Shown here piece by piece: positions 54,501-62,368 of a DNA stretch of 64,000 bases. Made by a program: the position numbers and the translations under genes. The stretch is from Bacteroidales bacterium (lineage in GTDB: Bacteria; Bacteroidota; Bacteroidia; Bacteroidales; F082). The stretch's first letter is position 1; each line of letters begins with the position of its first letter. Location of the stretch: NCBI GenBank assembly GCA_030683155.1, contig JAUXMV010000001.1, forward strand, positions 1 through 64,000. Reading direction: 5' to 3'. A model generated the notes under the pieces. The model was not told the DNA's origin. It worked only from the letters and a program-made list of their open reading frames with translations, and searched no databases.

Positions 54501-56154
54501 TTTCACTGTCCTGAATCTTTTGTTCAGCAAGCATCCGTTCGGTAATGTCACGCCCAATACCCAGAATACCAAGCACTGTTCCGTCTGAATCGTATATCGG
54601 AGACTTAATGGTATCCAGAAAGGCGCGATGTCCATCGTCAGCAAAGGTAACCCACTCTTCATTGCTGGTAGGTTTACCTGCTTTTATGGCTTTTTGGTCA
54701 TTTTCGCGGAAAAAGCCGGCCAATTCCCGGTCAACAAAATCATAATCTGTTTTACCAATGATGTCTGCTTCTGCGGCTCCAAAAAAACGTTCGAACATTG
54801 GATTGCATGAAAGGTACACACCGTTAGAGTCTTTTAGCCAGATTAAATCGGGGATTGTATTCACAAGTGTGCGAAGGTGAGATTCACTCTTTCGCAGTGC
54901 CAGCTCCGATTCCCTTCGATCGGTTATATCCTGTGAAATTGTGGCAATAATATTTTTCCCTTCATCATCCAAAATACGTGATGAAATCCACAAAACTGTC
55001 TTAATACGATTGTCCTTGGTTAATATATCTATTTCTATTACATCCTGTTCATCGTCAGGATGATTTTTCAGCAATTCAAGTGTTGTGGCTCTTTTCTCTT
55101 TTGGAAACAGGATATCAATTTTTTTACCAATAACTTCAGTTGAATCATAACCGCTCAGTAATTCAAATTTACGATTGAAACGTTTTATGATCATGGAAGT
55201 ATCCCATAAGATAATTGGCGCATGCATATGGTCCAGGATGATGTTTAAAGAAGCACTTGTTTCCCTTTGTGTTTCTTTTAAAGAATCTTCTTTGCCTTTT
55301 CTTTGAGTAATGTCCTCAATGGCCAAAAGAATCACCTTCTCTTTTCCAAATGCTCTTTTTACCTGCCGCGCATTTAAAAGCATCACACGTTTACCGATGG
55401 TAGAAAAGTTGTGTTCAACCTCGTAATTATCAAAGGGATTTTTCTCTGGAATGATTTCCTCCAGCAATTCTTTCAGCTTTGGAATATCCCATTGGTGATT
55501 TCCCAACTCATAGATAAGCTTGCCGATTGTTTCTTCGGCTGTAACTTTAAAAAATTTATAGAACGAACGGCTGGCTTTTATGACCCTTAAATCTTCACTA
55601 AGTGCAAGTAAAGGTTCACGTATCGTGTCGATTACATTCTCAGCTAATTCATTAATTTCGTCTGTAGATTCTTTTATTTCTGCGAGTTCTGTTCTGGTGT
55701 TTTCGAGAACAACTTGCGCTTCTTTTCTTGCAGTATTATCACGAATGTTGCATTGAACAACCTTATTGTTGTTTACTATATAAACACTGCTGATGAACTC
55801 AACATGAATTTCGCGTCCGTCAGAAGTTACAAGTGGTAAATCATCATAGCGAACATATTCTTCTTTTTGCAATTCCAGAAATTTCTCTTTGTTCTCATAA
55901 ATATCCTGAAAAGCGCCTATTTCCCAGATTGATTTTTCAATAAATTCACTTTTTGAGTAGCTCAGCAAATCAATTAAAAATGGATTAACGTCAACAATTT
56001 TCCCTGTTTCAGCATCAAGAATCAGAATCCCGTCTTTTGTCGATTCGAACAAGCTTCGGTAACGGATTTCAGAAGCGGTTAATTCTTCTGCCAATTGTGA
56101 TTTCGTTTTTTTGAAATTATTCTCCTTGTTGTCTATAACTGTTGACTTCTTCAT
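51529..56154 (-). CDS. Hybrid sensor histidine kinase with about nine PAS domains
   Basis: This 1541-residue protein has no clear membrane helix and is probably cytosolic. I start it at 56154 (MKKSTVIDNKEN), as the 23 residues before it look untranslated. About nine PAS domains follow in a row, starting RYRSLFESTKDGILIL and including HLRTLVNTIPDLIWL, RFRAIFDQAPIAVALID and KYRAFFENSMDAILL, most ending in a DITERK-type linker. Then come HisKA (LHNISHEVRTPMNAIVGF), HATPase (N box NLTGNAIKFT, G2 GGSGLGLS) and a C-terminal receiver with Asp in MMDLKMPKMDGY. Phosphate is thus likely passed within the protein and then to an unknown partner. The nearest minus-strand genes downstream are the pilus genes, about 1 kb away; a regulatory link is only a possibility. 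Confidence 0.94.
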   Translation of the reverse strand: MKKSTVIDNKENNFKKTKSQLAEELTASEIRYRSLFESTKDGILILDAETGKIVDVNPFLIDLLSYSKSEFIEKSIWEIGAFQDIYENKEKFLELQKEEYVRYDDLPLVTSDGREIHVEFISSVYIVNNNKVVQCNIRDNTARKEAQVVLENTRTELAEIKESTDEINELAENVIDTIREPLLALSEDLRVIKASRSFYKFFKVTAEETIGKLIYELGNHQWDIPKLKELLEEIIPEKNPFDNYEVEHNFSTIGKRVMLLNARQVKRAFGKEKVILLAIEDITQRKGKEDSLKETQRETSASLNIILDHMHAPIILWDTSMIIKRFNRKFELLSGYDSTEVIGKKIDILFPKEKRATTLELLKNHPDDEQDVIEIDILTKDNRIKTVLWISSRILDDEGKNIIATISQDITDRRESELALRKSESHLRTLVNTIPDLIWLKDSNGVYLSCNPMFERFFGAAEADIIGKTDYDFVDRELAGFFRENDQKAIKAGKPTSNEEWVTFADDGHRAFLDTIKSPIYDSDGTVLGILGIGRDITERMLAEQKIQDSEKRFRAIFDQAPIAVALIDLQGYPILSNLRLSEMLGYTKDELSKMMFTEFTYQEDIDKDLNQFTDLIAGKISGYSMKKRYIHKNGNLVWANLFVTTLNDSNGLPQEIISMIEDITERKKAEDALLESEIKYRAFFENSMDAILLTSPDGKILSANQASLNMFGYTEDELIKMGRSAVVDESDSRLDDLLEERSLKGRAQGEVTFLRKDRTPFPVEISSAIFKNQKGFELTSMIIRDITLRKQAEKEIAMLAHSLKSINECVSITDLEDKILFVNESFLKTYGYERNELIGENISMVRSQSNERSQFDEILPATIQGEWHGELMNRKKDGTEFPVYLSTTLIKVKENKVLGLIGVASDITERKKIQNEIKFQADLINNVGQAVIATDLVGKVIYWNNAAEKIYGWSNSEAIGQNIMDLTPARHTNDQAIDIMKKLGEGKTWAGEFYVKRKDGSSFPAFVTDTPILDSNGKLTGIIGISSDITERKRGEIELMKLSRAVEQSPASVIVTDLKGSIEYVNPKTLEITGYTKEELIGKNPRLFSTGEKLKEDYQQLWATLLSGKEWFGEFHNKKKNGELYWESASISPILSENHEIINYVAIKEDITERKKIIEELKFAKEKAEESDRLKTAFLHNISHEVRTPMNAIVGFSGFLNTPDLMPDELKHYTDIIIQSSEQLLAIIDDIISIASIEAGQEKIKENETNINLICKLVYEQFSSKAKDKNVTLGMKTVLNDDEAIIITDSTKLTQILTNLTGNAIKFTRQGHVNFGYTVKDNQLEFYVEDSGIGIHLDMQKVIFNRFRQVETTDARNFGGSGLGLSISKAYAEMLGGNMWLSSELGKGSVFYFNIPYKNTIVKKLPEIQSVKKSDFRFGPNITLLIAEDENSNFMLMEVLLKDTGINIIRAMNGKEAVEFCKNNPHIDLVMMDLKMPKMDGYEASKLIKEFRPDLPIIALTAYSTEVDRDKALASGCSEFISKPFKRELFLAKINEHLHK

Positions 56155-56505
56155 TGTGTATTTTTTTAATGCAGAGCTTGTTTTGGGTCGCACTGTAACT
56201 TTTAAATAAACCATATTCCACATTCGAGCCTATAATGACCAGGCTTATTTTTTTTTTCGCAAATGGCGGCTCAGACATGAATATATTTCACATGACAAAG
56301 GTGTTATCTCTTCACGAAGAATCTGTTACATTTGCTTAGAAACAACTTACATATTTTACGTTTTATCTGCAGTAGTGGTTTTTATGTAATCCTTTATATA
56401 TTTATTATTCACAGAAAACTGCCGGTACCTTATCCTTACACATCCCAAACCGTCCCACGCTCAAAAATCAAATGCGTAAAAAATGCAAAAATGCCAGCAC
56501 ACCCC

Positions 56506-56626
56506 GTTGAGAGTAGTTTGCAAATAAGCTGGGTGTTATTCCAATCTCTGACCGATTATTAAACTATCTTTTCAGATGAATTATAAAATTGAAAACGCAA
56601 CAGAGTAGTTACAAACTACGCTGAAC
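56506..56626. mobile_element. MITE-like element, copy 3
   Basis: This 121-base copy runs from GTTGAGAGTAGTTTGCAAA to AACTACGCTGAAC with the shared core TTAAACTATCTTTTCAGATG. It lies in the spacer 56155-57174 between the PAS kinase and the DUF1801 gene, which has no gene and is filled by this copy, the structured element and a shorter MITE. Confidence 0.82.
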
Positions 56627-56920
56627 CAGGGTTAAATTCAATGCGTTATCTGTTCCAAATGAGCCAGCCCTCAGCCTCCGGAAAATGTTTAATTCAACGT
56701 AAAAAGCCCGTTCAATGCAGCGCGTGAGCCCGCCCAAACGCGGCGCCGCTGAGCCTGTGAATTTGAAAGCACATAGAAATCCAGCAAAAACGGCCCAAAG
56801 GCCGTTTGGGCTCGTACGCAGTAGAGCCCACCTTTTTGCCAGGATTTCTTGTGTTTTCAAAGAGCGCGCGAGCCATCGTTTGGGCATATGGTTTTGGTCC
56901 TTTTGCCGAAACAAAAGGAC
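56627..56920 (+). repeat. Structured GC-rich intergenic element, copy B
   Basis: The core 56721-56920 repeats the architecture of 1733-1952. Outer stem: GCCCAAACG (56732-56740) with CGTTTGGGC (56877-56885). Long imperfect stem of about 29 bp: 56762-56790 with 56833-56861. Two apical hairpins: ACGGCC/GGCCGT (56790-56805) and TGGGCTC/GAGCCCA (56807-56830). 3' hairpin: GTCCTTTTG, six-base loop, CAAAAGGAC (56897-56920). Both copies share GCGTGAGCCCGC at the left edge. Bases 56627-56700 are a lead-in shared with 51001-51075. The family is unknown to me. Confidence 0.75.
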
Positions 56921-56932
56921 AACATAAAACCC

Positions 56933-57057
56933 GTTCAGTCCAGTTTGCTACTACGCTGAGTATTTTTCCAGTCTGGAGACCGATATACTGCAACAGAGTA
57001 GTTGCAAACTACTCTGAACACAGAGTAGGTACAGAATAGTTACAAACTAAGCTGAAC
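56933..57057. mobile_element. MITE-like element, short copy 4 with extra right end
   Basis: An 87-base derivative (56933-57019) starts GTTCAGTCCAGTTTGC and ends TGCAAACTACTCTGAAC but lacks most of the usual core. It is followed immediately by another right-end-like segment finishing AACTAAGCTGAAC at 57057, suggesting nested insertion or end duplication. Confidence 0.65.
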
Positions 57058-57174
57058 ATTGTACACCAAGCCAATGCATTCTTCCTGATTTTTCTGTTGC
57101 GTTAAAAAGTTCTGTAAATTCCATCTTTTAATCTTCACTTTTCATGTTTTCTGATTTTTTCTATTTTTACCGCC

Positions 57175-57567
57175 ATGAATAAAGAAATTCAAGCCTATAA
57201 CGATAAGCAAGCTGCTGGTGACAAGGAAATATGTCATCTGCTAGCTACAATAATTGACAGCCAACTGCCTGAAGCTGAAAGCAAAATATGGCATGCACAT
57301 CCAGTTTGGTTTATCGATGGAAACCCAATTGTTGGCTACAGCAAGCAGAAAGCTGGTCTGCGCCTGATGTTCTGGAGCGGGGCAGATTTTGAAGAGGCCC
57401 AACTGAATGTGAAAGGCGGAAAATTCAAAGATGCCTCAGTTTTCTTTACTTCTGTCGAACAGATCAATCCAATTAACATCGAATGTTGGCTGCAAAAATC
57501 GAAAGAAATTCAGTGGGACTATAAAAATATTGTGAAAAGAAAAGGTCAGTTGGAACGTTTGAAATAA
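57175..57567 (+). CDS. DUF1801 (YdhG-like) domain protein
   Basis: This 130-residue cytosolic protein resembles DUF1801/YdhG-type proteins: IDSQLPEAESKIWHAHPVWF, followed by DGNPIVGYSKQKAGLRLMFW and the late FTSVEQIN. These have a small alpha/beta fold related to the iron-binding frataxin-like shape, with no firm function. A second small gene (DUF2200) begins 28 bases downstream on the same strand, so the two are probably co-transcribed. Both are common in soil and aquatic bacteria and do not appear tied to the mobile repeats just upstream. Confidence 0.8.
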   Translation: MNKEIQAYNDKQAAGDKEICHLLATIIDSQLPEAESKIWHAHPVWFIDGNPIVGYSKQKAGLRLMFWSGADFEEAQLNVKGGKFKDASVFFTSVEQINPINIECWLQKSKEIQWDYKNIVKRKGQLERLK

Positions 57568-57595
57568 TCTTAATAATAAACTGAAAATCAAAGAA

Positions 57596-57961
57596 ATGAA
57601 TACTACAGACAAACACAATGCGCAGATGGCAAACATGATTTTTGCAGCGGTTTACCCGCACTATCTCGCTAAAGTGGAGAAAAAAGGAAGGACAAAAGAA
57701 GAGCTGCATCAGGTGATTGCATGGCTTACAGGCTTTGATGAAAAAAAGCTGCAAGAACTCATTGAAGCAAAAGTAAGTTTCGAAACTTTCTTTCAGCATG
57801 CCGACCTGAACCCAAATGCGCAGCTTATTACCGGTCTGATTTGTGGATACAGGGTAGAGGAAATCGAAAATCCATTAACACAAAAAGTACGGTATCTTGA
57901 CAAATTGGTGGACGAACTTGCAAAAGGCCGTAAAATGGATAAGATTCTGCGGATGGGGTAG
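57596..57961 (+). CDS. DUF2200 domain protein
   Basis: This 121-residue cytosolic protein matches DUF2200 as I recall it: MANMIFAAVYPHYLAKVEKK, then GRTKEELHQVIAWLTGFD and the late ICGYRVEEIENPLTQKVRYL. Its function is unknown. It follows the DUF1801 gene closely and is preceded by an AAATCAAAGAA stretch without a strong ribosome-binding site, which is normal for Bacteroidota. Confidence 0.85.
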   Translation: MNTTDKHNAQMANMIFAAVYPHYLAKVEKKGRTKEELHQVIAWLTGFDEKKLQELIEAKVSFETFFQHADLNPNAQLITGLICGYRVEEIENPLTQKVRYLDKLVDELAKGRKMDKILRMG

Positions 57962-58131
57962 GGTGAAGGCAGTTTTCTGTGGCAATAGATTTATTCCTCA
58001 ACACCTCGACGGGCTGACAATGCTGTTTGATTGAAGCAGTGTCAGCTTGCTATACCTGATTTCACATTACTTTTTTCAATAACTCCTGAATTTTCTGATC
58101 TTTAAATCCGGAAAAGATACAAGTATCCGGA

Positions 58132-58659
58132 TCATCTTTCAATGATTTTCACATCCCACTTATCGGTTGTGTTAAATCGCCTCGCTCCGGTCATACTTAC
58201 TCCTGCACCAAACATACCTACAAATGGCATGGCAACCAAAAATACCGGACCACCTGCCCAAGCTGTTGCAAATACAGGAAAAAACCCCAATGGCAGACTA
58301 CTTAATGCGATAACGCCTCCTAATAATTTTCGGTCACTATCACCGTAAACTTTTCCTTTTATAAACACAATGTCCTGCAAAGCAATAGTATCAAAATCAT
58401 TTGATAGAGCCTTGAAATGCCTCATCAACAGCGTAGCGCTATCCTGCAAAAAATAGTTAGTAGAAGCCAGTTTCCTTCCATCCACTGTTTTAATTTTAAG
58501 GTGTTTGCCAGGCTTGAACTTCAGAATAACTATTGAGGAAGTTTGGCTGTTGGTTGGTTTCTTTTCAACACTCAAAATTAAATCTTTGAATTCAGTTGTT
58601 TGACCGACGGCACTATTAATGATAAAGGCCAGCAAGAGGAGTAATATTTTATTCTTCAT
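58132..58659 (-). CDS. Secreted/membrane protein, paralog 1 of three in tandem
   Basis: This 175-residue protein is counted from the ATG at 58659, which opens a signal peptide like those of its two neighbours (MKNKILLLLLAFIINSAVGQ). The mature part has a beta-rich stretch with a strongly conserved core, FKPGKHLKIKTVDGRKLAST, followed by LQDSATLL and a TIALQDIVFIKG strand. Two hydrophobic segments (about 115-150) and the ending TGARRFNTTDKWDVKI follow. No family is recognised. It is the last of three adjacent copies on the minus strand, separated by about 100 bases each. Confidence 0.7.
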   Translation of the reverse strand: MKNKILLLLLAFIINSAVGQTTEFKDLILSVEKKPTNSQTSSIVILKFKPGKHLKIKTVDGRKLASTNYFLQDSATLLMRHFKALSNDFDTIALQDIVFIKGKVYGDSDRKLLGGVIALSSLPLGFFPVFATAWAGGPVFLVAMPFVGMFGAGVSMTGARRFNTTDKWDVKIIER

Positions 58660-58765
58660 GATGTTGGAATTTATAAATGCATTAATTACTGTTTCGTTAT
58701 CAAAAAAAATTATCAATGGGTTAAATATCAAATGTATAGTCCAAGAAAAGTAACAAGTATCCGGA

Positions 58766-59293
58766 TTATCTGTCAATAACTTTCAATTCCCATCTATCAA
58801 TTGTATTAAATTTCCTTGCTCCAGCTATACTCATTCCTGCCAGAGTCGTACCAACAAATGGTAGAGCATACAAAAACATTGGACCACCGGCCTCAAACGA
58901 AGCATATATAGAAAAGAGTATAATAGGCACACTGGCGATTATGATAACTCTTCCCAACATTTTTCGTTGACTATCATCGTATACTGCTCCTCTGATAGAA
59001 GCAATTTCCTTCAAGGAAATAGTATCTATTTTGATTGCAGCTATATTGGATTGACTGATCATCAGAATAGAGCTATCCTGCAAAAAGTATTTTTTAGAAG
59101 CCAGTTTCCTTCCATCCACAGTTTTAATTTGAAGAAGCTTGCCTGGCTTGAACTTCAGAATTAATATTGAGGAAGTTTGAGTATTGATTGTTTTTTTTTC
59201 AACACTCAAAATTAAATCTTTGAATTCAGGTGTTTGACCGACCGCATTATTAATGATAAAGGCCAGCAAGAGGAGAAGTAGTGAATTCTTCAT
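58766..59293 (-). CDS. Secreted/membrane protein, paralog 2 of three in tandem
   Basis: This 175-residue protein shares the layout of its neighbours: signal peptide (MKNSLLLLLLAFIINNAVGQ), FKPGKLLQIKTVDGRKLASK core, LQDSSILMI, ISLKEIASIRG, two hydrophobic segments and the end GARKFNTIDRWELKVI. The middle (SNIAAIKI) differs most from the others. Spacers between the copies also look alike (each gene is preceded by a TTGGAATTTATAAAT-type stretch on the opposite strand), so whole gene-plus-spacer units were duplicated. Confidence 0.7.
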   Translation of the reverse strand: MKNSLLLLLLAFIINNAVGQTPEFKDLILSVEKKTINTQTSSILILKFKPGKLLQIKTVDGRKLASKKYFLQDSSILMISQSNIAAIKIDTISLKEIASIRGAVYDDSQRKMLGRVIIIASVPIILFSIYASFEAGGPMFLYALPFVGTTLAGMSIAGARKFNTIDRWELKVIDR

Positions 59294-59392
59294 GTTGTTG
59301 GAATTTATAAATCCATTAATTTACTATTTTGGTACTAAAAATATCATTAATAATTTAAAGATCAATATTTTAGTTCAAAAATTAATAACTGA

Positions 59393-59923
59393 TCATCTTT
59401 CAGTAATTTTCAATTCCCACCTATCAGTTGTATTGAATCTTCTGGATCCTGTCATACTTAGTCCTGCAGCAGATATACCAGCAAATGGCATGGCAGCCAA
59501 AAATGCCAAACCTTTACCTAAATAGGTGGCGACCACGGAAACAGGAAAAATTCCATAATACGTGGCACTTATCGCTATTATTCCTCCCAGTATTTTTCGT
59601 CCTTCATCACCGTAGACTTTTCCTTTTATAGATGTAATTTCCTGTAAAGAAATAGTATCAAAATCATTTGTTGGAGCCATGTTATGTCTGATCAATAATG
59701 TAGTGCTATCCTGCATAAGATAGTTTGTAGAAGCCAGTTTCCTTCCATCCACTGTTTTAATCTGAAGGAGTTTGCCAGGCTTGAATTGCAATCTAACCAT
59801 TCTGGACGTTTGATTATTAATCGGTTTTTTTTCTACAATCAAAATCAATTCCTTGTAATCATTTTGACTGAAAGCATTGCCAATGATAAAAGCCAGCAAG
59901 AGGAGAAGCAGCATGTTCTTCAT
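59393..59923 (-). CDS. Secreted/membrane protein, paralog 3 of three in tandem
   Basis: This 176-residue protein has a signal peptide (MKNMLLLLLLAFIIGNAFSQ), the shared FKPGKLLQIKTVDGRKLAST core, LQDSTTLLIRH, ISLQEITSIKGKVYGDEG and the C-terminal MTGSRRFNTTDRWELKI. Hydrophobic glycine-rich segments near 115-155 suggest a membrane hairpin. It is the first copy in the direction of transcription. Function is unknown; the VDGRKL core in a short beta-strand context might mark a ligand- or RNA-free Sm-like fold, but this is speculation. Confidence 0.7.
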   Translation of the reverse strand: MKNMLLLLLLAFIIGNAFSQNDYKELILIVEKKPINNQTSRMVRLQFKPGKLLQIKTVDGRKLASTNYLMQDSTTLLIRHNMAPTNDFDTISLQEITSIKGKVYGDEGRKILGGIIAISATYYGIFPVSVVATYLGKGLAFLAAMPFAGISAAGLSMTGSRRFNTTDRWELKITER

Positions 59924-60465
59924 AATGTTGGAATTTACAAATGGATTATTTTACAAATTCGCCACTAAGATAATCATTAATTGGTTAAAAATCAAGCTGT
60001 TTTTTACTTTTAAAGCAAATTTCTTAACATGGTTTTGAGTAATCTTTTGAAAAGTTTATTGACTGGAATCCTTGCCAGCCACATGGTTGTTAAGGATTGA
60101 ATTGCACTCAGTAGTATTTGGCCTGTGAAAAATGAAGCTGCAAAATGTCATCGATCACAAGCAGACATTATGGAAAGATTCTATATTTCTTATAATGAAA
60201 AGCTGGAAAATGAACACATAAATGCCTTTAGCAAAGAGTATTATAAGGTTGTTGTGATTTGATTTCGGTAAGTCCTGCCAAACGTTACATGTATTTATTT
60301 GTATATTCGCAGACATTATTGGAGGTGATAAGACGGATTGTGACCACAAATTTTGAAGGCCAACGCCATGTGATTTCGTTTTGTAAAAATTGTTTAAGAG
60401 GGCAGCATTTTGTTTTTAAATAGTAGTTTTGATAATCAATGACTTTAAGCGGAGGATCAAATAGA
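59924..60465. other. Non-coding spacer before the TPR regulator
   Basis: I see no convincing gene in this 540-base spacer. A 30-codon frame at about 60169 is too short to support. TAGTTTTG at 60424-60431 fits a -7 promoter box for the TPR regulator, but a -33 box at the right spacing is not clear. Confidence 0.4.
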
Positions 60466-62145
60466 ATGAAATTTATTCGGATAATTTTGATTATCAGCAT
60501 GCTGTTTATATTGGATTTATTTCATTGTAAGGCGTTCGGTCAAAGGGATCATATCATTGATTCGCTTATCTTTAAAGTCGAAGTATCAAAAGATGACTCA
60601 ACCCGGATAGCAGCACTCACCGAAATTGCTAAATACTATTCATCAACAAACCTGTCGCTGTCTTTTCAATATGCAGACAAAGCCCTGGAAATAGCCGAAC
60701 ACAGCAAAAACAAACAATTGCATGCACAGGCTTTAATGTCGATTGGCACTATTTCTTTTTTTCAGGGTTTGTTGGATATTTCTTTTCAACATTATTCCAA
60801 AGCTCTGGCAATTAACAAAGAAACGGGAAACAACAATGGCATTGCCAATGCTTTGACAAACCTCGGCGGAATTTTACTTCAACTCTTGAAATTTGAAGAA
60901 GCCAAGCGCTATTTTCATGAAGCATTGCCACTCTTCCTTGAATTGGCCGAAAAAAGAGGTGATACTATTCCTCCTTTTCAGGTTATTTCAATCTATAACA
61001 ATCTCGGAATAGCACATGAAAATCTCAATGACTTCAACACGGCCATTGATTATTATCACAGGGGTATCAGCCTCGCAAGCCGGATACCTCAACAACAAAA
61101 AAACCTGGCGATGTTGCATAACAATCTGGGAAGCATTCATATGAAAATGGGAGAATTTGATGAGGCACACAAGAATATGGACGCCGCACTGATGATCCGG
61201 AAAGAGATAAATGATAAAGCCGGTGAAGCATCCTCCTACAGAATGCTGGGTATTTTATACAAGTCGCAGAAAAACTATGAAAAAGCACTTGACAACTTTT
61301 ACAATGGTTATAATATGGCTGCTGCAGTCGGAAGCACCTCAATTTTGTCTTCATTGAACGAGCAATTATTTGAAGTTTTCAATCAATTAAACCAACCGGA
61401 TTCGGCGCTTAAATATCACATCTTGTTAAAACACTTTTCAGACGAGCTCAAAGGTGAGGAAACTTTGCTTGAGTTTTCGAGAATGGAGATAACATCACAG
61501 TTTCAGGAAAGAGAGAATCTCCGGATCATTGAACAGCGAAAGCAAAAAATGCGTTATCTTTTTATTGCCATTCTATTGTTGCTTGTCGTTGTTATACTTG
61601 GGTTGTTGTATGTGCTGTCACAAAGCCGGTTGCGAAGACTTAGCCTGCTGAACAATAACATCCAGCTTGCCTCAGAAAAAGCAGCTTTAGAAAAAACAGC
61701 GCTTACCAAAGAACTGGAAATCAAGAACAAAGAGCTTACAACAAACGTGATTTACCAAATCCGAAAGAATGAGCTTATAAACAACATCGCCGATAAATTG
61801 ATGACCAACAGGCACAATTTTAAAAAGGAGAATCAAAGCCTCATCAAAGATATCATTTTAGAACTTGAGAGTTCCAAAGAAGACAGCATATGGATGGAGT
61901 TTGAAACAAGGTTTCATAATGTCCATAACGAATTTTACGCAAAGCTGAATAAGATCAATCCCGATCTTACGCCAAACGAGAGAAGACTTTGTGCTTTTCT
62001 GCGTCTCAATATGTCAACCAAAGAAATTTCTTCCATAACAGGTCAATCGCTCAGAAGCATTGATGTCGCCAGAACCAGGCTTCGTCAAAAACTCAATCTG
62101 ACCAATGCAGAGATTGGTTTGATTGAGTATCTTTCATGTCTTTGA
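60466..62145 (+). CDS. Membrane-anchored TPR regulator with LuxR-type DNA-binding domain
   Basis: This 559-residue protein (start at 60466, MKFIRIILIISMLFI) has a signal or anchor helix, then about seven tetratricopeptide repeats (for example NALTNLGGILLQLLKFEEAK and MLHNNLGSIHMKMGEFDEAH) in the periplasm. A second membrane helix lies near residue 365-390 (YLFIAILLLLVVVILGLLYV), followed by a coiled coil and a cytoplasmic LuxR-type helix-turn-helix at the C-terminus: LTPNERRLCAFLRLNMSTKE, ISSITGQSLRSIDVARTRLR. Such proteins are common in Bacteroidota and are thought to act as one-component membrane regulators. It precedes a large secreted propeller protein on the same strand, a candidate target. 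Confidence 0.9.
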   Translation: MKFIRIILIISMLFILDLFHCKAFGQRDHIIDSLIFKVEVSKDDSTRIAALTEIAKYYSSTNLSLSFQYADKALEIAEHSKNKQLHAQALMSIGTISFFQGLLDISFQHYSKALAINKETGNNNGIANALTNLGGILLQLLKFEEAKRYFHEALPLFLELAEKRGDTIPPFQVISIYNNLGIAHENLNDFNTAIDYYHRGISLASRIPQQQKNLAMLHNNLGSIHMKMGEFDEAHKNMDAALMIRKEINDKAGEASSYRMLGILYKSQKNYEKALDNFYNGYNMAAAVGSTSILSSLNEQLFEVFNQLNQPDSALKYHILLKHFSDELKGEETLLEFSRMEITSQFQERENLRIIEQRKQKMRYLFIAILLLLVVVILGLLYVLSQSRLRRLSLLNNNIQLASEKAALEKTALTKELEIKNKELTTNVIYQIRKNELINNIADKLMTNRHNFKKENQSLIKDIILELESSKEDSIWMEFETRFHNVHNEFYAKLNKINPDLTPNERRLCAFLRLNMSTKEISSITGQSLRSIDVARTRLRQKLNLTNAEIGLIEYLSCL

Positions 62146-62302
62146 CAAAACCTAGCTCACAAACATTCAATAAGGAATCTGATTCTTCCATACAATAGCT
62201 TTTCAGATCATAAAGGTCTATAAATCAATGTTTAATGCATTTTTGTAGTAAAGATGTAGTAAAGCATTTAAATTTTTGTAGCAAAGAAGTGCACAGGAAT
62301 TG

Positions 62303-62334
62303 TTTGTGGCCCCTTTTTATCCTGAATATTTTTG
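62303..62334 (+). promoter_or_regulatory. Bacteroidota promoter of the propeller protein gene
   Basis: TTTG at 62303-62306 and TATTTTTG at 62327-62334 are exactly 20 bases apart, a textbook Bacteroidota -33/-7 promoter. The start codon lies 34 bases further on, so the leader would be about 28 bases. Confidence 0.75.
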
Positions 62335-62368
62335 CAGCGGTTTAAATCCTTACTAAAATCATGCAATC

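Noticed and set aside
57175-57961. Toxin-antitoxin pair
   Set aside because: Two small adjacent genes suggested this, but both match known domain families (DUF1801, DUF2200) without toxin features.
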